Source: CANKHA01 sp035652315 | Lineage (GTDB): Bacteria; Pseudomonadota; Alphaproteobacteria; Rhizobiales; Xanthobacteraceae | NCBI GenBank assembly: GCA_035652315.1 | Contig: DASREA010000006.1 | Span: forward strand, 1 to 30,157 | DNA length: 30,157 bases | Direction of reading: 5' to 3' | Made by a program: the position numbers and the translations under genes | Notes under the pieces: generated by a model | Seen by the model: only the letters and a program-made list of their open reading frames with translations | Database searches by the model: none | Told to the model about the DNA's origin: nothing | Shown: in pieces, positions 15,767-23,732 of the stretch | Numbering within the stretch: position 1 is the first letter of the stretch | Layout: every line of letters begins with the position of its first letter

Positions 15767-16291
15767 TCACACCGCGCCTTCCTCGAAGGCGGCTTTGAGC
15801 AGGCCGAGTTGCCGCTCCACGGGATTGCTGCCGGGTTCCGGCGCCGGCGCCGCGGCGTTATGGATCGTGGCGTCGAGGCGCCGTACCTTGAGCTCGAGCT
15901 TGGCCGCCCGCTCGATGAGGTCGCGCAGTTTCGCCGGCAGCAGGTTCAAGGTCGGCTCGTCCGCCGTCCGGCCGGCGGAAAGCTTCACCTTGCTCTTTTC
16001 CTTGCTGGCCTGGGCAAGCGACATCTCGCCTTCCTTCACCGCGCGATGCAGCAGCAACCAGGAAGCGACCTGCATCAGCCGCGTCGTCAGCCGCATGCTT
16101 TCCGTGGCATAGGCGAGCGCTGCCGAGCGCTCGAGCTTGCGCGATTCCTGTCGCCCCGGCCCGTCGAGATAGCTGGCGGTTTCCTCGACCAGCGCCATGC
16201 CGTCCCGGAACAAAGTTGAAAAGATTTCCGAATTGGCCAGCCTCTCGCCAAAAGAGACCGGCGCCGCCCCATTCGCGGTGTTATCGAACAT
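15767..16291 (-). CDS. rcdA: DUF1465 protein, RcdA family (CtrA proteolysis adaptor)
   Basis: A 174-residue helical protein of the DUF1465 family, whose Caulobacter member RcdA (about 177 residues) delivers the cell-cycle regulator CtrA and other substrates to ClpXP. The central helices are recognisable from SFGERLANSEIFSTLFRDGMALVEETASYLDGPGR, ALAYATESMRLTTRLMQVASWLLLHRAVKEGEMS and LLPAKLRDLIERAAKLELKVRRLD. The last 30 residues are A/P-rich and probably disordered, as in the family. The start at 16291 has GAGG 8 bases upstream. The family assignment is firm; the role in this species is inferred from Caulobacter. Confidence 0.87.
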   Translation of the reverse strand: MFDNTANGAAPVSFGERLANSEIFSTLFRDGMALVEETASYLDGPGRQESRKLERSAALAYATESMRLTTRLMQVASWLLLHRAVKEGEMSLAQASKEKSKVKLSAGRTADEPTLNLLPAKLRDLIERAAKLELKVRRLDATIHNAAAPAPEPGSNPVERQLGLLKAAFEEGAV

Positions 16292-16440
16292 TTTTACGCC
16301 TCACCCGCGCACGCCTGTACGGGGGGCAGAATGGCCCTGCCAAAAAGCCCTGTCCAGCGTCCAGGCCGGGAAGCTGGAGACATAGTTGCCGCCAGCGGGC
16401 AAGGCCTCCCCTGCCCCGAAATGAGACAGGACTGACCGGG

Positions 16441-16471
16441 AATAAAAAAGAGCCGCCGTTTCCGGCGGCTC
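16441..16471 (-). terminator. Rho-independent terminator, minus strand
   Basis: Read on the minus strand, GAGCCGCC-GGAAA-CGGCGGCTC forms a strong stem and is followed directly by TTTTTTATTCC. It lies about 180 bases after the DUF1192 stop codon and 150 bases before rcdA, so it ends either a long 3' UTR or a separate small RNA. Confidence 0.88.
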
Positions 16472-16555
16472 AAAGGTGATAACAGGGAGGCGTCAAACAG
16501 AGTGGACAGGAGCCACTCGCGTCCAAGAAGTGGACGATCCACGTAATGAAGGAGA
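16441..16555 (-). ncRNA. Candidate small RNA with CU-rich hairpin loop and own terminator
   Basis: Upstream of the minus-strand terminator lie short hairpins. GAGTGG/CCACTC (16500-16505 with 16513-16518) exposes the minus-strand loop CTCCTGT. GTGGA/TCCAC (16530-16534 with 16538-16542) competes with CGTCCA/TGGACG (16520-16525 with 16531-16536). Unpaired CTTTCTCCTTC and GCCTCCC segments lie between and beside them. CU-rich loops able to pair with Shine-Dalgarno sequences are a hallmark of several trans-acting small RNAs in Rhizobiales. The 5' end is a guess and no promoter was identified, so a long DUF1192 3' UTR remains possible. Confidence 0.45.
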
Positions 16556-16650
16556 AAGCTTAACGACAGGTTACGGAAACACGGTAAATGCCGATCGATT
16601 TGCCACGGCGGCGAAAATTTCCCTTTCGTCACCGGCGCTTGCGCGGCCGC

Positions 16651-16845
16651 TCACTTTTTAAAAAAATTTTCGGCAGCGTTTCGCGTGGCGCTTTTCTTGG
16701 CGGCTTCGCCTTCGAGCCTGGCGATCTCGGCCTTCAGCAGCGCGATGCGCTCGTTCAGTTCGCCGACCGACAAAAGCGCGAGATCCTGCCCGATCTCATG
16801 GGCGACTTTCTTCTTCGGCCGGTCTTCGTCGTCGATCGCTGCCAT
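16651..16845 (-). CDS. DUF1192 family small protein
   Basis: A 64-residue protein recognised as DUF1192 from the pattern DDEDRPKKKVAHEIGQDLALLSVGELNERIALLKAEIARLE: a charged N-terminus, then a short leucine-zipper-like helix, and a basic tail. I chose the ATG at 16843-16845 because GGAGG lies 5 bases upstream; a GTG four codons earlier is part of that ribosome-binding region. DUF1192 genes are commonly found beside DUF1465 (rcdA) and a quinone oxidoreductase in Rhizobiales, exactly as here. Function is unknown; the zipper suggests a protein-protein contact. Confidence 0.85.
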   Translation of the reverse strand: MAAIDDEDRPKKKVAHEIGQDLALLSVGELNERIALLKAEIARLEGEAAKKSATRNAAENFFKK

Positions 16846-16888
16846 CGCCGCCTCCACGCAAGCGCTAACTTAGCGGCGGGGTCCAAGG

Positions 16889-16917
16889 TTGTCACACCGA
16901 ACGGCGGCGACTAAAGA
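16889..16917 (+). promoter_or_regulatory. Possible promoter of the quinone oxidoreductase gene
   Basis: TTGTCA (16889-16894) and TAAAGA (16912-16917) are spaced by 17 bases. Initiation would fall near 16924, which is the first ATG of the gene, so the message could be leaderless or start translation at the second ATG (16945). This is a pattern match only. Confidence 0.35.
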
Positions 16918-16923
16918 CGTCGC

Positions 16924-17922
16924 ATGGCCTCGCTCCCTTCCAGCATGACCGCCATCGCCATTCGCGCGCCGGGCGGGCCGGACGTTCTGGCCCCGGAGCA
17001 GCGTGCTGTTCCGCAGCCGGGGTCCGGCGAAATCCTGGTGAAAGTCGCGGCCGCGGGCGTCAACCGGCCCGACGCGATGCAGCGGCTCGGTCTCTATCCC
17101 CCGCCCAAGGGCGCGCCCGACATTCCCGGACTGGAAATCGCGGGCGAGGTGGTCGCGCGCGGCGACGGCGTCACGCGCTGGAAGACCGGCGACAAGGTCA
17201 TGGCGCTCGTCGTAGGCGGCGGTTATGCCGAATATTGCCTCGCCCACGAAGGCCATGCGCTGCCGATTCCGTCTTCGCTGACCACGACGCAGGCGGCGGC
17301 CGTGCCGGAAACCTTTTTCACCGTGTGGCACAACGTGTTCGAGCGCGGCGCGCTCAAGAGCGGTGAAACGCTGCTGGTTCATGGCGGCACGTCGGGAATC
17401 GGAACGACGGCGATTCAGCTTGGCAAGGCCTTCGGCGCTCGCGTCTTCACGACCGCGGGCTCCGCGGAAAAGTGCGACATCTGCCGCAAGCTCGGCGCCG
17501 ATCTTGCCGTCAATTACAAGACCGAGGATTTCGTCGCCGCGACCAAAGCGGCGAGCGGCGGCAAGGGCGCCGACGTGATCCTCGACATCGTCGGCGGCGG
17601 ATATATCGAGCGTAATTACGAGGCGGCCGCCGTGGAGGGACGCATCGTGCAAATTGCCTTCCAGGATTCGCCGAAAGCCACGGTCAATTTCATGCGCATC
17701 ATGCTCAAACGCTTGCACCATACCGGCTCCACGCTGCGCTCGCGTTCGGTCGAGGACAAAAGCGCCATGGCGCGCGCCATCGAAAGCAAGGTGCTGCCGC
17801 TGCTCGCGGCGGGGCGGGTCAAGCCGGTCATCGACAGTACCTTCCCGCTGCGCGAGGCCGCCGCCGCCCATGCCCGGCTTGAAAGCGGCGCGCATGTCGG
17901 CAAGATCGTGCTGACCCTTTGA
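16924..17922 (+). CDS. NAD(P)H-quinone oxidoreductase, zeta-crystallin/PIG3 type
   Basis: A 332-residue zinc-free member of the medium-chain dehydrogenase superfamily. The N-terminal GroES-like domain is seen in AIRAPGGPDVL, KVAAAGVNRPDAMQRLGLYPPPKGAPDIPGLEIAGEV and GDKVMALVVGGGYAEYC. The nucleotide-binding part has LVHGGTSGIGTTAIQLGKAFG and DIVGGGYIERN. PIG3-type enzymes reduce quinones with NADPH. No zinc ligands are visible. Neither the ATG at 16924 nor the one at 16945 has a clear ribosome-binding site, so the start is uncertain by 7 residues. Confidence 0.92.
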   Translation: MASLPSSMTAIAIRAPGGPDVLAPEQRAVPQPGSGEILVKVAAAGVNRPDAMQRLGLYPPPKGAPDIPGLEIAGEVVARGDGVTRWKTGDKVMALVVGGGYAEYCLAHEGHALPIPSSLTTTQAAAVPETFFTVWHNVFERGALKSGETLLVHGGTSGIGTTAIQLGKAFGARVFTTAGSAEKCDICRKLGADLAVNYKTEDFVAATKAASGGKGADVILDIVGGGYIERNYEAAAVEGRIVQIAFQDSPKATVNFMRIMLKRLHHTGSTLRSRSVEDKSAMARAIESKVLPLLAAGRVKPVIDSTFPLREAAAAHARLESGAHVGKIVLTL

Positions 17923-18107
17923 ATTATCTTGTAAATTTCCTCTATCGATGGCCGGCGCGGCTGCGGCTTGCGCGAGCCTGGAGCGGCAGCAAGGGCCGTG
18001 AAATAGGCGTAAAGTCCGCTAGGTTAGCCGTTTGCCGTCCGGTTCGTCCGCGAGGCGCAGATTCTGCGTGCGGCGGCGTGGACGCCGCTGCGAGGGGAGA
18101 TCGAAGT

Positions 18108-20978
18108 TTGCGTTTTCTGGGCGCCGCCAAGCTGGTGACGGTCGTCGTCGGTCTTTTGATCGGTATGTCCGCGGCGCGCGCGGTCGAAGCGGTCAACGTT
18201 CGCCCCGACGCGGCGGCGATCGATCTCACCGCGGCCACCGAATTGCACACCACTGAGGTGGACCGCATTACCGTATCCGCGGCGCCGGGCCCGGACGGCA
18301 TCGTGCGCCGCATTCAGGTTCCCGCCCGCGAAGGCAATACGCATTGGGCGGTCTTCGCGCTCGCCAATTCCGGCGACGAGCAGCTCGACCGCCTGATCGT
18401 CGCGCCGCATTACCGCATGGTGGGATCCGGCCTGCTGCTGCCGGACCTCGGCACCTCGCGCATCGTTTACATTCTCAGCAGCGGAGAACCGCCCGAACGC
18501 CAGGAAAGCCCGACCGCCGACGTCTATCGCATCACGCTCGATCCCGGCGCGGTGCTCACCTTCGTGGCCGAACTGCGCACCGACACCCTGCCGCAGCTCT
18601 ATCTCTGGCAGCCGGATGCCTATAAGGACAAGATCAACAGCTTTACCCTCTATCACGGCATCGTTCTCGGCATTGCCGGCTTGCTGGCGTTGTTCCTCAC
18701 CATCCTGTTCGTCGTGAAGGGCAGCATCATGTTTCCCGCCGCCGCCGCGCTCGGCTGGGCGGTGCTCGTCTATATCGGCATCGATTTCGGCTTCTGGGGC
18801 AAAGTCTTCGAGCTATCTGTGGCCGCGGAGCGCATCTGGCGCGCCGCCGGCGAAGCCATCCTTGCCGCCACCTTGCTTGTCTTCCTGTTCGCTTATTTGA
18901 ATCTCAACCGCTGGCACGTGCGCTATGCGCATATCACCATGGGCTGGCTGATCTTCCTCACCGCCCTGGTCGGATTGGCGCTGTTCGATCCCTCGGCCGC
19001 ATCGGGCATCGCGCGGTTCTCGCTTGCGGCGGTCGCATTATTCGGGTTCGGCCTTGTCATCTATCTTTCCACGCACGGCTATGACCGCGCGGTGCTGCTT
19101 ATTCCCACCTGGTTTCTGCTGCTCGTTTGGGTCTTTGCCGCCGGCCTGACCGTAACCGGGGTCATCACCAACGACATCGTGGCGCCGGCGCTGCTTGGCG
19201 GCCTCGTGCTGATCGTCATGCTCATCGGCTTCACCGTCATGCAGCATGCTTTCTCCGGCGGCATCACCACCGGAATCGTGACCGATGTGGAGCGGCGCGC
19301 GCTGGCGCTGACGGGCGCCGGGGATATGATCTGGGATTGGGACGTCGCTTCCGACAAGGTTTTCACCAGCCCGGAGACCGAACAATTGCTCGGTCTCAAG
19401 CGCGGGACTCTCGAAGGCCCGGCGGCGCGCTGGCTCGACGTGCTGCATCCGCTCGATCGCGACCGCTTCCGCGCCTCGCTCGACGGCGTGGTCGAACAAC
19501 GGCGCGGGCGGCTGGTGCAGGATTTCCGCCTGCGCGCGGCGGACGGCCATTACGCGTGGCTGGAAATGAAGGCGCGCCCCGTGGTCGGCTCCGACGGCGA
19601 AGTGGTGCGGCTGGTGGGCACGCTGACCGACGTGACCCAATTCAAGAACGCCGAAGAGCGGCTGCTGCACGACGCGGTGCACGACAACCTCACGGGGTTG
19701 CCCAATCGCGAATTGTTCCTTGACCGCTTGGAGGCGGTGCTCGGCCTCGCCCGCGCCGACAGCAACATCTGCCCGACGGTCATGATGGTCGATCTCGACC
19801 GCTTCAAGCAGGTCAACGACTCCGTGGGCATCACCGTCGGCGATTCCATTCTGCTGACATTGGCGCGCCGGCTCGGCCGCCTGTTGAAACCGCAGGACAC
19901 CTTGGCGCGCATCTCCGGCGATCAATTCGCGCTCATCCTCCTGTCGGAACGGGAATCGACGCGGATCATCGGCTTCGCGGAAACCCTGCGCCGCGCCTTG
20001 CGCGCGCCGATCGCCTTCAACGACCGGGAGATTTTCCTTACCGCGTCCATCGGCATCGCCATCGCCGACAAGGAAGTCCACCGCACCGAGGAGGTGCTCA
20101 AGGACGCCGAGCTTGCGATGTATCACGCCAAACGCATCGGCGGCGACCGCATCGAGGTCTTCAAGCCGACCATGCGGGCGCGCAAGACCGACCGGCTTTC
20201 GCTGGAATCCGATCTGCGACGCGCGCTGGAACGCGACGAGATCACGATTCTCTATCAGCCGATTATCCGGCTGGAGAACCGCTTCATTGCCGGCTTCGAG
20301 GCGCTGGCGCGCTGGGATCATCCGAAGATGGGGCGCATGTCGCCGGCGGAATTCATCAGCATCGCCGAAGAGATCGGGCTTATCGTCGATCTCGGCCTCT
20401 TCGCCCTGGAGCGCACGGCGCGGCAGCTCAGCCTCTGGCAGCACGGCATTCGCTCAAACGATCCGATCTTTGCCAGCGTCAATGTATCGTCGCGCCAGCT
20501 TCTGCGGCACGACCTGATCCAGGATTTGCGCGGCGTCTTGGCGCGCTCCGGCCTGGCGCGCGGCACGCTAAAGCTCGAACTGACGGAATCGCTGGTGATG
20601 GAAAACCCGGAGCACGCCGCGCAGATCCTGACACGCATCCGCGAGCACGGCGCCGGCCTGGCGCTCGACGATTTCGGCACCGGTCATTCCTCGCTCGCCT
20701 ATTTGCAGCGCTTCCCCTTCGATACCATCAAGATCGACCAGTCCTTCGTGCGCACCACGACGCGCGGAACGCGCCCGGTTATCCTGCGCTCGATCATCGC
20801 CCTGGCGCACGATCTCGGCATGGAAGTGGTCGCCGAAGGCGCCGAAACGGATTCGGATGCCGTTGAGCTTTACCAGCTTGGCTGTGAATACGCGCAAGGA
20901 TTCGCCTTCGGCGAGCCGATGACGGCGGACGAAGCAACCGCACTGTTATCAGAGGAACATTTCGCGGCGGCGCGATAA
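18108..20978 (+). CDS. Membrane EAL-domain protein with 7TM sensor, PAS and degenerate GGDEF
   Basis: A 956-residue putative c-di-GMP phosphodiesterase. I place the start at a TTG (18108): AGGGGAG lies 8 bases before it and the product then begins with a signal peptide (LRFLGAAKLVTVVVGLLIGMSAARA). An ATG at 17919 would add 63 residues of non-protein-like sequence. Order: periplasmic beta-rich sensor (about 27-175), seven membrane helices (about 180-385, 7TMR-DISM-like), PAS/PAC (about 395-515), GGDEF (about 520-680), EAL (about 690-950). The GGDEF signature is replaced by SGDQF near residue 603, so cyclase activity is unlikely. The EAL domain keeps FEALARW (Glu731), NVSSRQL, LELTES, LDDFGTG and AEGAE, so it looks active. 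Confidence 0.9.
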   Translation: MRFLGAAKLVTVVVGLLIGMSAARAVEAVNVRPDAAAIDLTAATELHTTEVDRITVSAAPGPDGIVRRIQVPAREGNTHWAVFALANSGDEQLDRLIVAPHYRMVGSGLLLPDLGTSRIVYILSSGEPPERQESPTADVYRITLDPGAVLTFVAELRTDTLPQLYLWQPDAYKDKINSFTLYHGIVLGIAGLLALFLTILFVVKGSIMFPAAAALGWAVLVYIGIDFGFWGKVFELSVAAERIWRAAGEAILAATLLVFLFAYLNLNRWHVRYAHITMGWLIFLTALVGLALFDPSAASGIARFSLAAVALFGFGLVIYLSTHGYDRAVLLIPTWFLLLVWVFAAGLTVTGVITNDIVAPALLGGLVLIVMLIGFTVMQHAFSGGITTGIVTDVERRALALTGAGDMIWDWDVASDKVFTSPETEQLLGLKRGTLEGPAARWLDVLHPLDRDRFRASLDGVVEQRRGRLVQDFRLRAADGHYAWLEMKARPVVGSDGEVVRLVGTLTDVTQFKNAEERLLHDAVHDNLTGLPNRELFLDRLEAVLGLARADSNICPTVMMVDLDRFKQVNDSVGITVGDSILLTLARRLGRLLKPQDTLARISGDQFALILLSERESTRIIGFAETLRRALRAPIAFNDREIFLTASIGIAIADKEVHRTEEVLKDAELAMYHAKRIGGDRIEVFKPTMRARKTDRLSLESDLRRALERDEITILYQPIIRLENRFIAGFEALARWDHPKMGRMSPAEFISIAEEIGLIVDLGLFALERTARQLSLWQHGIRSNDPIFASVNVSSRQLLRHDLIQDLRGVLARSGLARGTLKLELTESLVMENPEHAAQILTRIREHGAGLALDDFGTGHSSLAYLQRFPFDTIKIDQSFVRTTTRGTRPVILRSIIALAHDLGMEVVAEGAETDSDAVELYQLGCEYAQGFAFGEPMTADEATALLSEEHFAAAR

Positions 20979-20979
20979 C

Positions 20980-21597
20980 TCAGGCGTGCCCAGAGTCGCT
21001 CGAGAGCATGCCGAGATCGATGCCGATTTTTGCCAGCGCCTTTACGTATTTCTGATCGATGTCGCTGCCGAAGATCAATTCCGGATCGGCGGCGCAATGC
21101 AGCCATCCGTTCTGCTGAATCTCGGTCTCCAACTGACCCGCGCCCCATCCGGCATAACCCAGCGCGAGGATGGCGTTGGCCGGACCGGCGCCGCGCGCCA
21201 TCGCCTTGAGGATGTCCAGCGTCCAGGTAAGGAAGATACCGTCGTCGATCGGCAGCGTCGAATTGTCCATGAAGAAGTCGCTGGAATGCAGCACGAACCC
21301 GCGCTCGGTTTCGACCGGGCCGCCCTTCAGGACTTTGACGTTTCCGACCTTCGGCGGCAGCTGGATGCGTTCGCCGGGCGGGATGACGTCGAGCTTCACC
21401 AGAAGGTCGGGGAAATCGATGTTGGCGACCGGGTGATTGACGACGATACCCATCGCCCCTTCGGCCGAGTGCGCGCAGATATAGATCAGACTCCGCGCAA
21501 AACGCTCGTCCTGCATCGCTGGCATCGCGATCAGCATCTGGCCGTCCAGATAACCGTCGCCGGATTTCTTCTCGCTTGTCTTTCTCGGCATGCGCAT
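20980..21597 (-). CDS. yqgE: YqgE/AlgH family protein (DUF179)
   Basis: A 205-residue protein recognised by GYLDGQMLIAMPAMQDERFARSLIYICAHSAEGAMGIVVN, the KVLKGGPVETERGFVLHS segment and GYAGWGAGQLETEIQQNGWL. The molecular function of the family is not established. I chose the ATG at 21597; an earlier in-frame start at 21648 would add a basic, unconserved stretch, and 21591 is also possible because no ribosome-binding site is clear. The stop codon lies one base from that of the EAL gene on the other strand (20978 versus 20980). The start is divergent from the DsbD-N-like gene. Confidence 0.93.
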   Translation of the reverse strand: MRMPRKTSEKKSGDGYLDGQMLIAMPAMQDERFARSLIYICAHSAEGAMGIVVNHPVANIDFPDLLVKLDVIPPGERIQLPPKVGNVKVLKGGPVETERGFVLHSSDFFMDNSTLPIDDGIFLTWTLDILKAMARGAGPANAILALGYAGWGAGQLETEIQQNGWLHCAADPELIFGSDIDQKYVKALAKIGIDLGMLSSDSGHA

Positions 21598-21788
21598 ACC
21601 AGCAAGCTTAACCGATGAGTTCCTGGCTTGGAAACGACGATGCGGCATTAAAGTTCACCTGCCTTATTTCATCACTTTGGCCAGCATCCCGCCGAACCGG
21701 GCAAATCCATGTCGGTGCAGCGATATTTTCGTTTTGCCTTGCATGAAAGCTGGTGACGACGCCCAAAACTTGTGCCTAATTTCCCCCG

Positions 21789-22643
21789 ATGAAACGGGCA
21801 TGCGACGATTTGCGTTGGCTATTGGCGCTTTCACTGTGCCTGATTCTGGGCGCGCCGCAGGGGGCCCGGAGCGAGGAAGCATCCGCTTGGTCCCGGGACA
21901 CGCATTCGGCGATGCGGCTGATCGCCGGCTCCAATGTCATTCCCGGTGCGCCGTTGCGCGCAGGGATCGAGCTTCGTCTCGACAACGGCTGGAAAACTTA
22001 TTGGCGCTACGCCGGCGACTCCGGCGTGCCGACGAGCTTCGATTTCGGCGGCTCGCAGAACGCCAAGTCGGTTACGGTGCTGTGGCCGGCGCCTCAGCGC
22101 TTTGCCGATGGCGCCGGCGGCAGCGCCATCGGCTACACCGGCGCGGTGATCTTCCCCGTGCATGTCGTTGCGGAAAATCCGGCGAAGCCTGTCGTGCTGA
22201 AGGCGACGGCAAGCTACGGCGTTTGCGGCAAGATTTGCATCCCGGCGCGAGGCACGGCGGTGTTGCGGCTCGGGCGCAACGCTTCGGGCGAGAATATGCA
22301 ACTGGCGGCGGCCGAAGCCCGGGTGCCCCGGCCCGCCGCCGTCCGGGCCGCGGGGCCGTTGGCAATCCGCGCCGTGCATTATAACAAATCCGCGCCGCAG
22401 CCGCAGGTAATTGTCGATGTCCATGTTCCCGATGGCGCCGAGGCGGATCTCTTTGTCGAAGGTCCCGATGAGCGATGGGCATTGCCGTTGCCGCGTCCGC
22501 TCGGCAGTGCCAAGGGCGCGGAGCGCCGCTTCGTGTTTGCCGTCGATGGCGTGCCGCGCGGCAGCGACATTCGCGGCGCCAAGATCCGGCTGACATTGGT
22601 GGCGGGCGAGCGGGCCATCGAGGTCGTCTCCGGTCTCGACTAA
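21789..22643 (+). CDS. Secreted DsbD N-terminal-domain-like protein
   Basis: A 284-residue exported protein: a signal peptide over residues 1-29 (hydrophobic LLALSLCLILGAP), then a domain resembling the periplasmic alpha domain of the thiol-disulphide reductase DsbD. It is recognised from the GWKTYWRYAGDSGVPTSFDF block and the cysteine pair in YGVCGKICIP (Cys146 and Cys150). Unlike DsbD it ends without membrane helices or a thioredoxin domain, so it needs a separate electron donor or has another role. It sits upstream of a peroxiredoxin with a 69-base gap. Gene order is shared with relatives; function is inferred. Confidence 0.83.
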   Translation: MKRACDDLRWLLALSLCLILGAPQGARSEEASAWSRDTHSAMRLIAGSNVIPGAPLRAGIELRLDNGWKTYWRYAGDSGVPTSFDFGGSQNAKSVTVLWPAPQRFADGAGGSAIGYTGAVIFPVHVVAENPAKPVVLKATASYGVCGKICIPARGTAVLRLGRNASGENMQLAAAEARVPRPAAVRAAGPLAIRAVHYNKSAPQPQVIVDVHVPDGAEADLFVEGPDERWALPLPRPLGSAKGAERRFVFAVDGVPRGSDIRGAKIRLTLVAGERAIEVVSGLD

Positions 22644-22712
22644 TTCGCCGGCTAGGTTAACTTAGGCGCATTCACGTCGGGGCATTTTTCAAAAAACGCG
22701 AGAGGAATTGTC

Positions 22713-23192
22713 ATGACCATCAAAGTCGGCGACCGGCTGCCCAATACAAAATTCCGCGTGACCACGGCGGATGGCGCTGCCTGGAAAACCACGGATGAAA
22801 TCTTCAAGGGCAAGAAGGTGGCATTGTTCGCGGTGCCCGGCGCTTTCACCAGCACCTGCAGCCGCCAACACCTGCCGAGCATCGTGCAGAATGCGGACGC
22901 ACTGAAGGCCAAGGGCGTCGATCTCATCGCCGTGACCGCGGTCAACGACGCGGCAGTATTGAACGAGTGGAAGAAAGCTTCCGGCGCCGACAAGGTGGAG
23001 TTTCTGGCCGATGGCAGCGCCGATTTCGCAAAGGCGATCGGCCTCGACACCGACCTCTCCGCGAACGGCATGGGCATCCGCTCGCGGCGTTATTCCATGC
23101 TGGTCGAAGACGGCGTGGTGAAAAAGCTCAACGTCGAGGAACCGGGCAAATTCGAAGTCTCCGGCGGCGACGTGATGGTGAAGCAGATCTAG
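22713..23192 (+). CDS. Peroxiredoxin, Prx5/AhpE-like group
   Basis: A 159-residue thiol peroxidase of the Prx5 type that reduces hydrogen peroxide and alkyl hydroperoxides. The active-site motif is PGAFTSTCSRQHLP with the peroxidatic Cys49, Pro42 and Thr46. The family-typical opening KVGDRLPNTKF and the RSRRYSMLVEDGVVKKLNVE segment are present. No second resolving cysteine exists, so it should be a 1-Cys enzyme using glutathione/glutaredoxin or another thiol. Cytoplasmic, with AGAGGAA 6 bases before the ATG. The length is normal for the bacterial form without a fused glutaredoxin. Confidence 0.94.
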   Translation: MTIKVGDRLPNTKFRVTTADGAAWKTTDEIFKGKKVALFAVPGAFTSTCSRQHLPSIVQNADALKAKGVDLIAVTAVNDAAVLNEWKKASGADKVEFLADGSADFAKAIGLDTDLSANGMGIRSRRYSMLVEDGVVKKLNVEEPGKFEVSGGDVMVKQI

Positions 23193-23240
23193 CTGTAACG
23201 CCGGACACGGCGGGGCGCTCCGCGCCGCATGGTGGCTTGC

Positions 23241-23723
23241 TCAAGCGCGAGGCTTGCGGCGGTCCAACGCGCCGATCGCTCCTGCCCGCACGGCCACGAT
23301 GGCCTCCCGCGCCAATTGATCGGCGCGCTCGTTCATCGCGTGTCCGGCATGGCCTTTGACCCAGTGCCAATGCACCTGGTGGCGCTTGAGCGCCTCATCG
23401 AGCCGCTGCCATAGATCGACGTTCTTCACCGGCTTCTTGTCCGCGGTGCGCCAGCCGTTGCGCTTCCACTTGCCGATCCATTGCGTGATGCCGTTGCGCA
23501 GATATTCGCTGTCGGTATGCAATTCGGCGACGCAAGGCACTTTCAGCGCCTCCAGCGCGGCGATCGCCGCTGTCAATTCCATGCGGTTATTGGTGGTGAG
23601 CGGCTCGCCGCCTTTGAGCTCCTTCTCGTGGTCGCCGAAGGTGAGGATTGCGCCCCAGCCGCCCGGACCGGGGTTACCCGAACAGGCGCCGTCGGTGTGA
23701 ATGGTGACATGCGGGGTGGCCAC
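23241..23723 (-). CDS. rnhA: Ribonuclease HI
   Basis: A 160-residue endonuclease that cleaves RNA in RNA-DNA hybrids, for example at R-loops and Okazaki primers. The full catalytic set is visible: TDGACSGNPGPGG (Asp11), NRMELTAAI (Glu49), LHTDSEYL (Asp71), KGHAGHAMNERAD (His125, Asp135). The basic protrusion WKRNGWRTADKKPVKN is present as in E. coli RNase HI. The start is a GTG at 23721-23723 with AGGGA upstream, 9 bases after the thrB stop, so it is the last gene of the ispH-thrB-rnhA operon. Confidence 0.96.
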   Translation of the reverse strand: MATPHVTIHTDGACSGNPGPGGWGAILTFGDHEKELKGGEPLTTNNRMELTAAIAALEALKVPCVAELHTDSEYLRNGITQWIGKWKRNGWRTADKKPVKNVDLWQRLDEALKRHQVHWHWVKGHAGHAMNERADQLAREAIVAVRAGAIGALDRRKPRA

Positions 23724-23732
23724 GCCGCGTCC

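Larger units (their letters stand above)
16292..16650. other. Intergenic region between DUF1192 gene and rcdA
   Basis: These 359 bases hold no convincing protein gene. The part nearest rcdA (16292-16440) should contain its promoter, although I cannot point to clear hexamers. The middle holds a candidate minus-strand small RNA with its terminator (described separately). A TTAA-N7-TTAC sequence at 16560-16574 is one base off the CtrA consensus TTAA-N7-TTAA. Confidence 0.45.

Noticed and set aside
16476..16661. Small plus-strand open frame between rcdA and DUF1192
   Set aside because: It has no ribosome-binding site or conserved-looking sequence and crosses the small-RNA candidate's hairpins.
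17919..18107. 63-residue N-terminal extension of the EAL protein from the ATG at 17919
   Set aside because: The extension is basic and unstructured, has no ribosome-binding site and would bury the signal peptide; the TTG at 18108 has a strong site.
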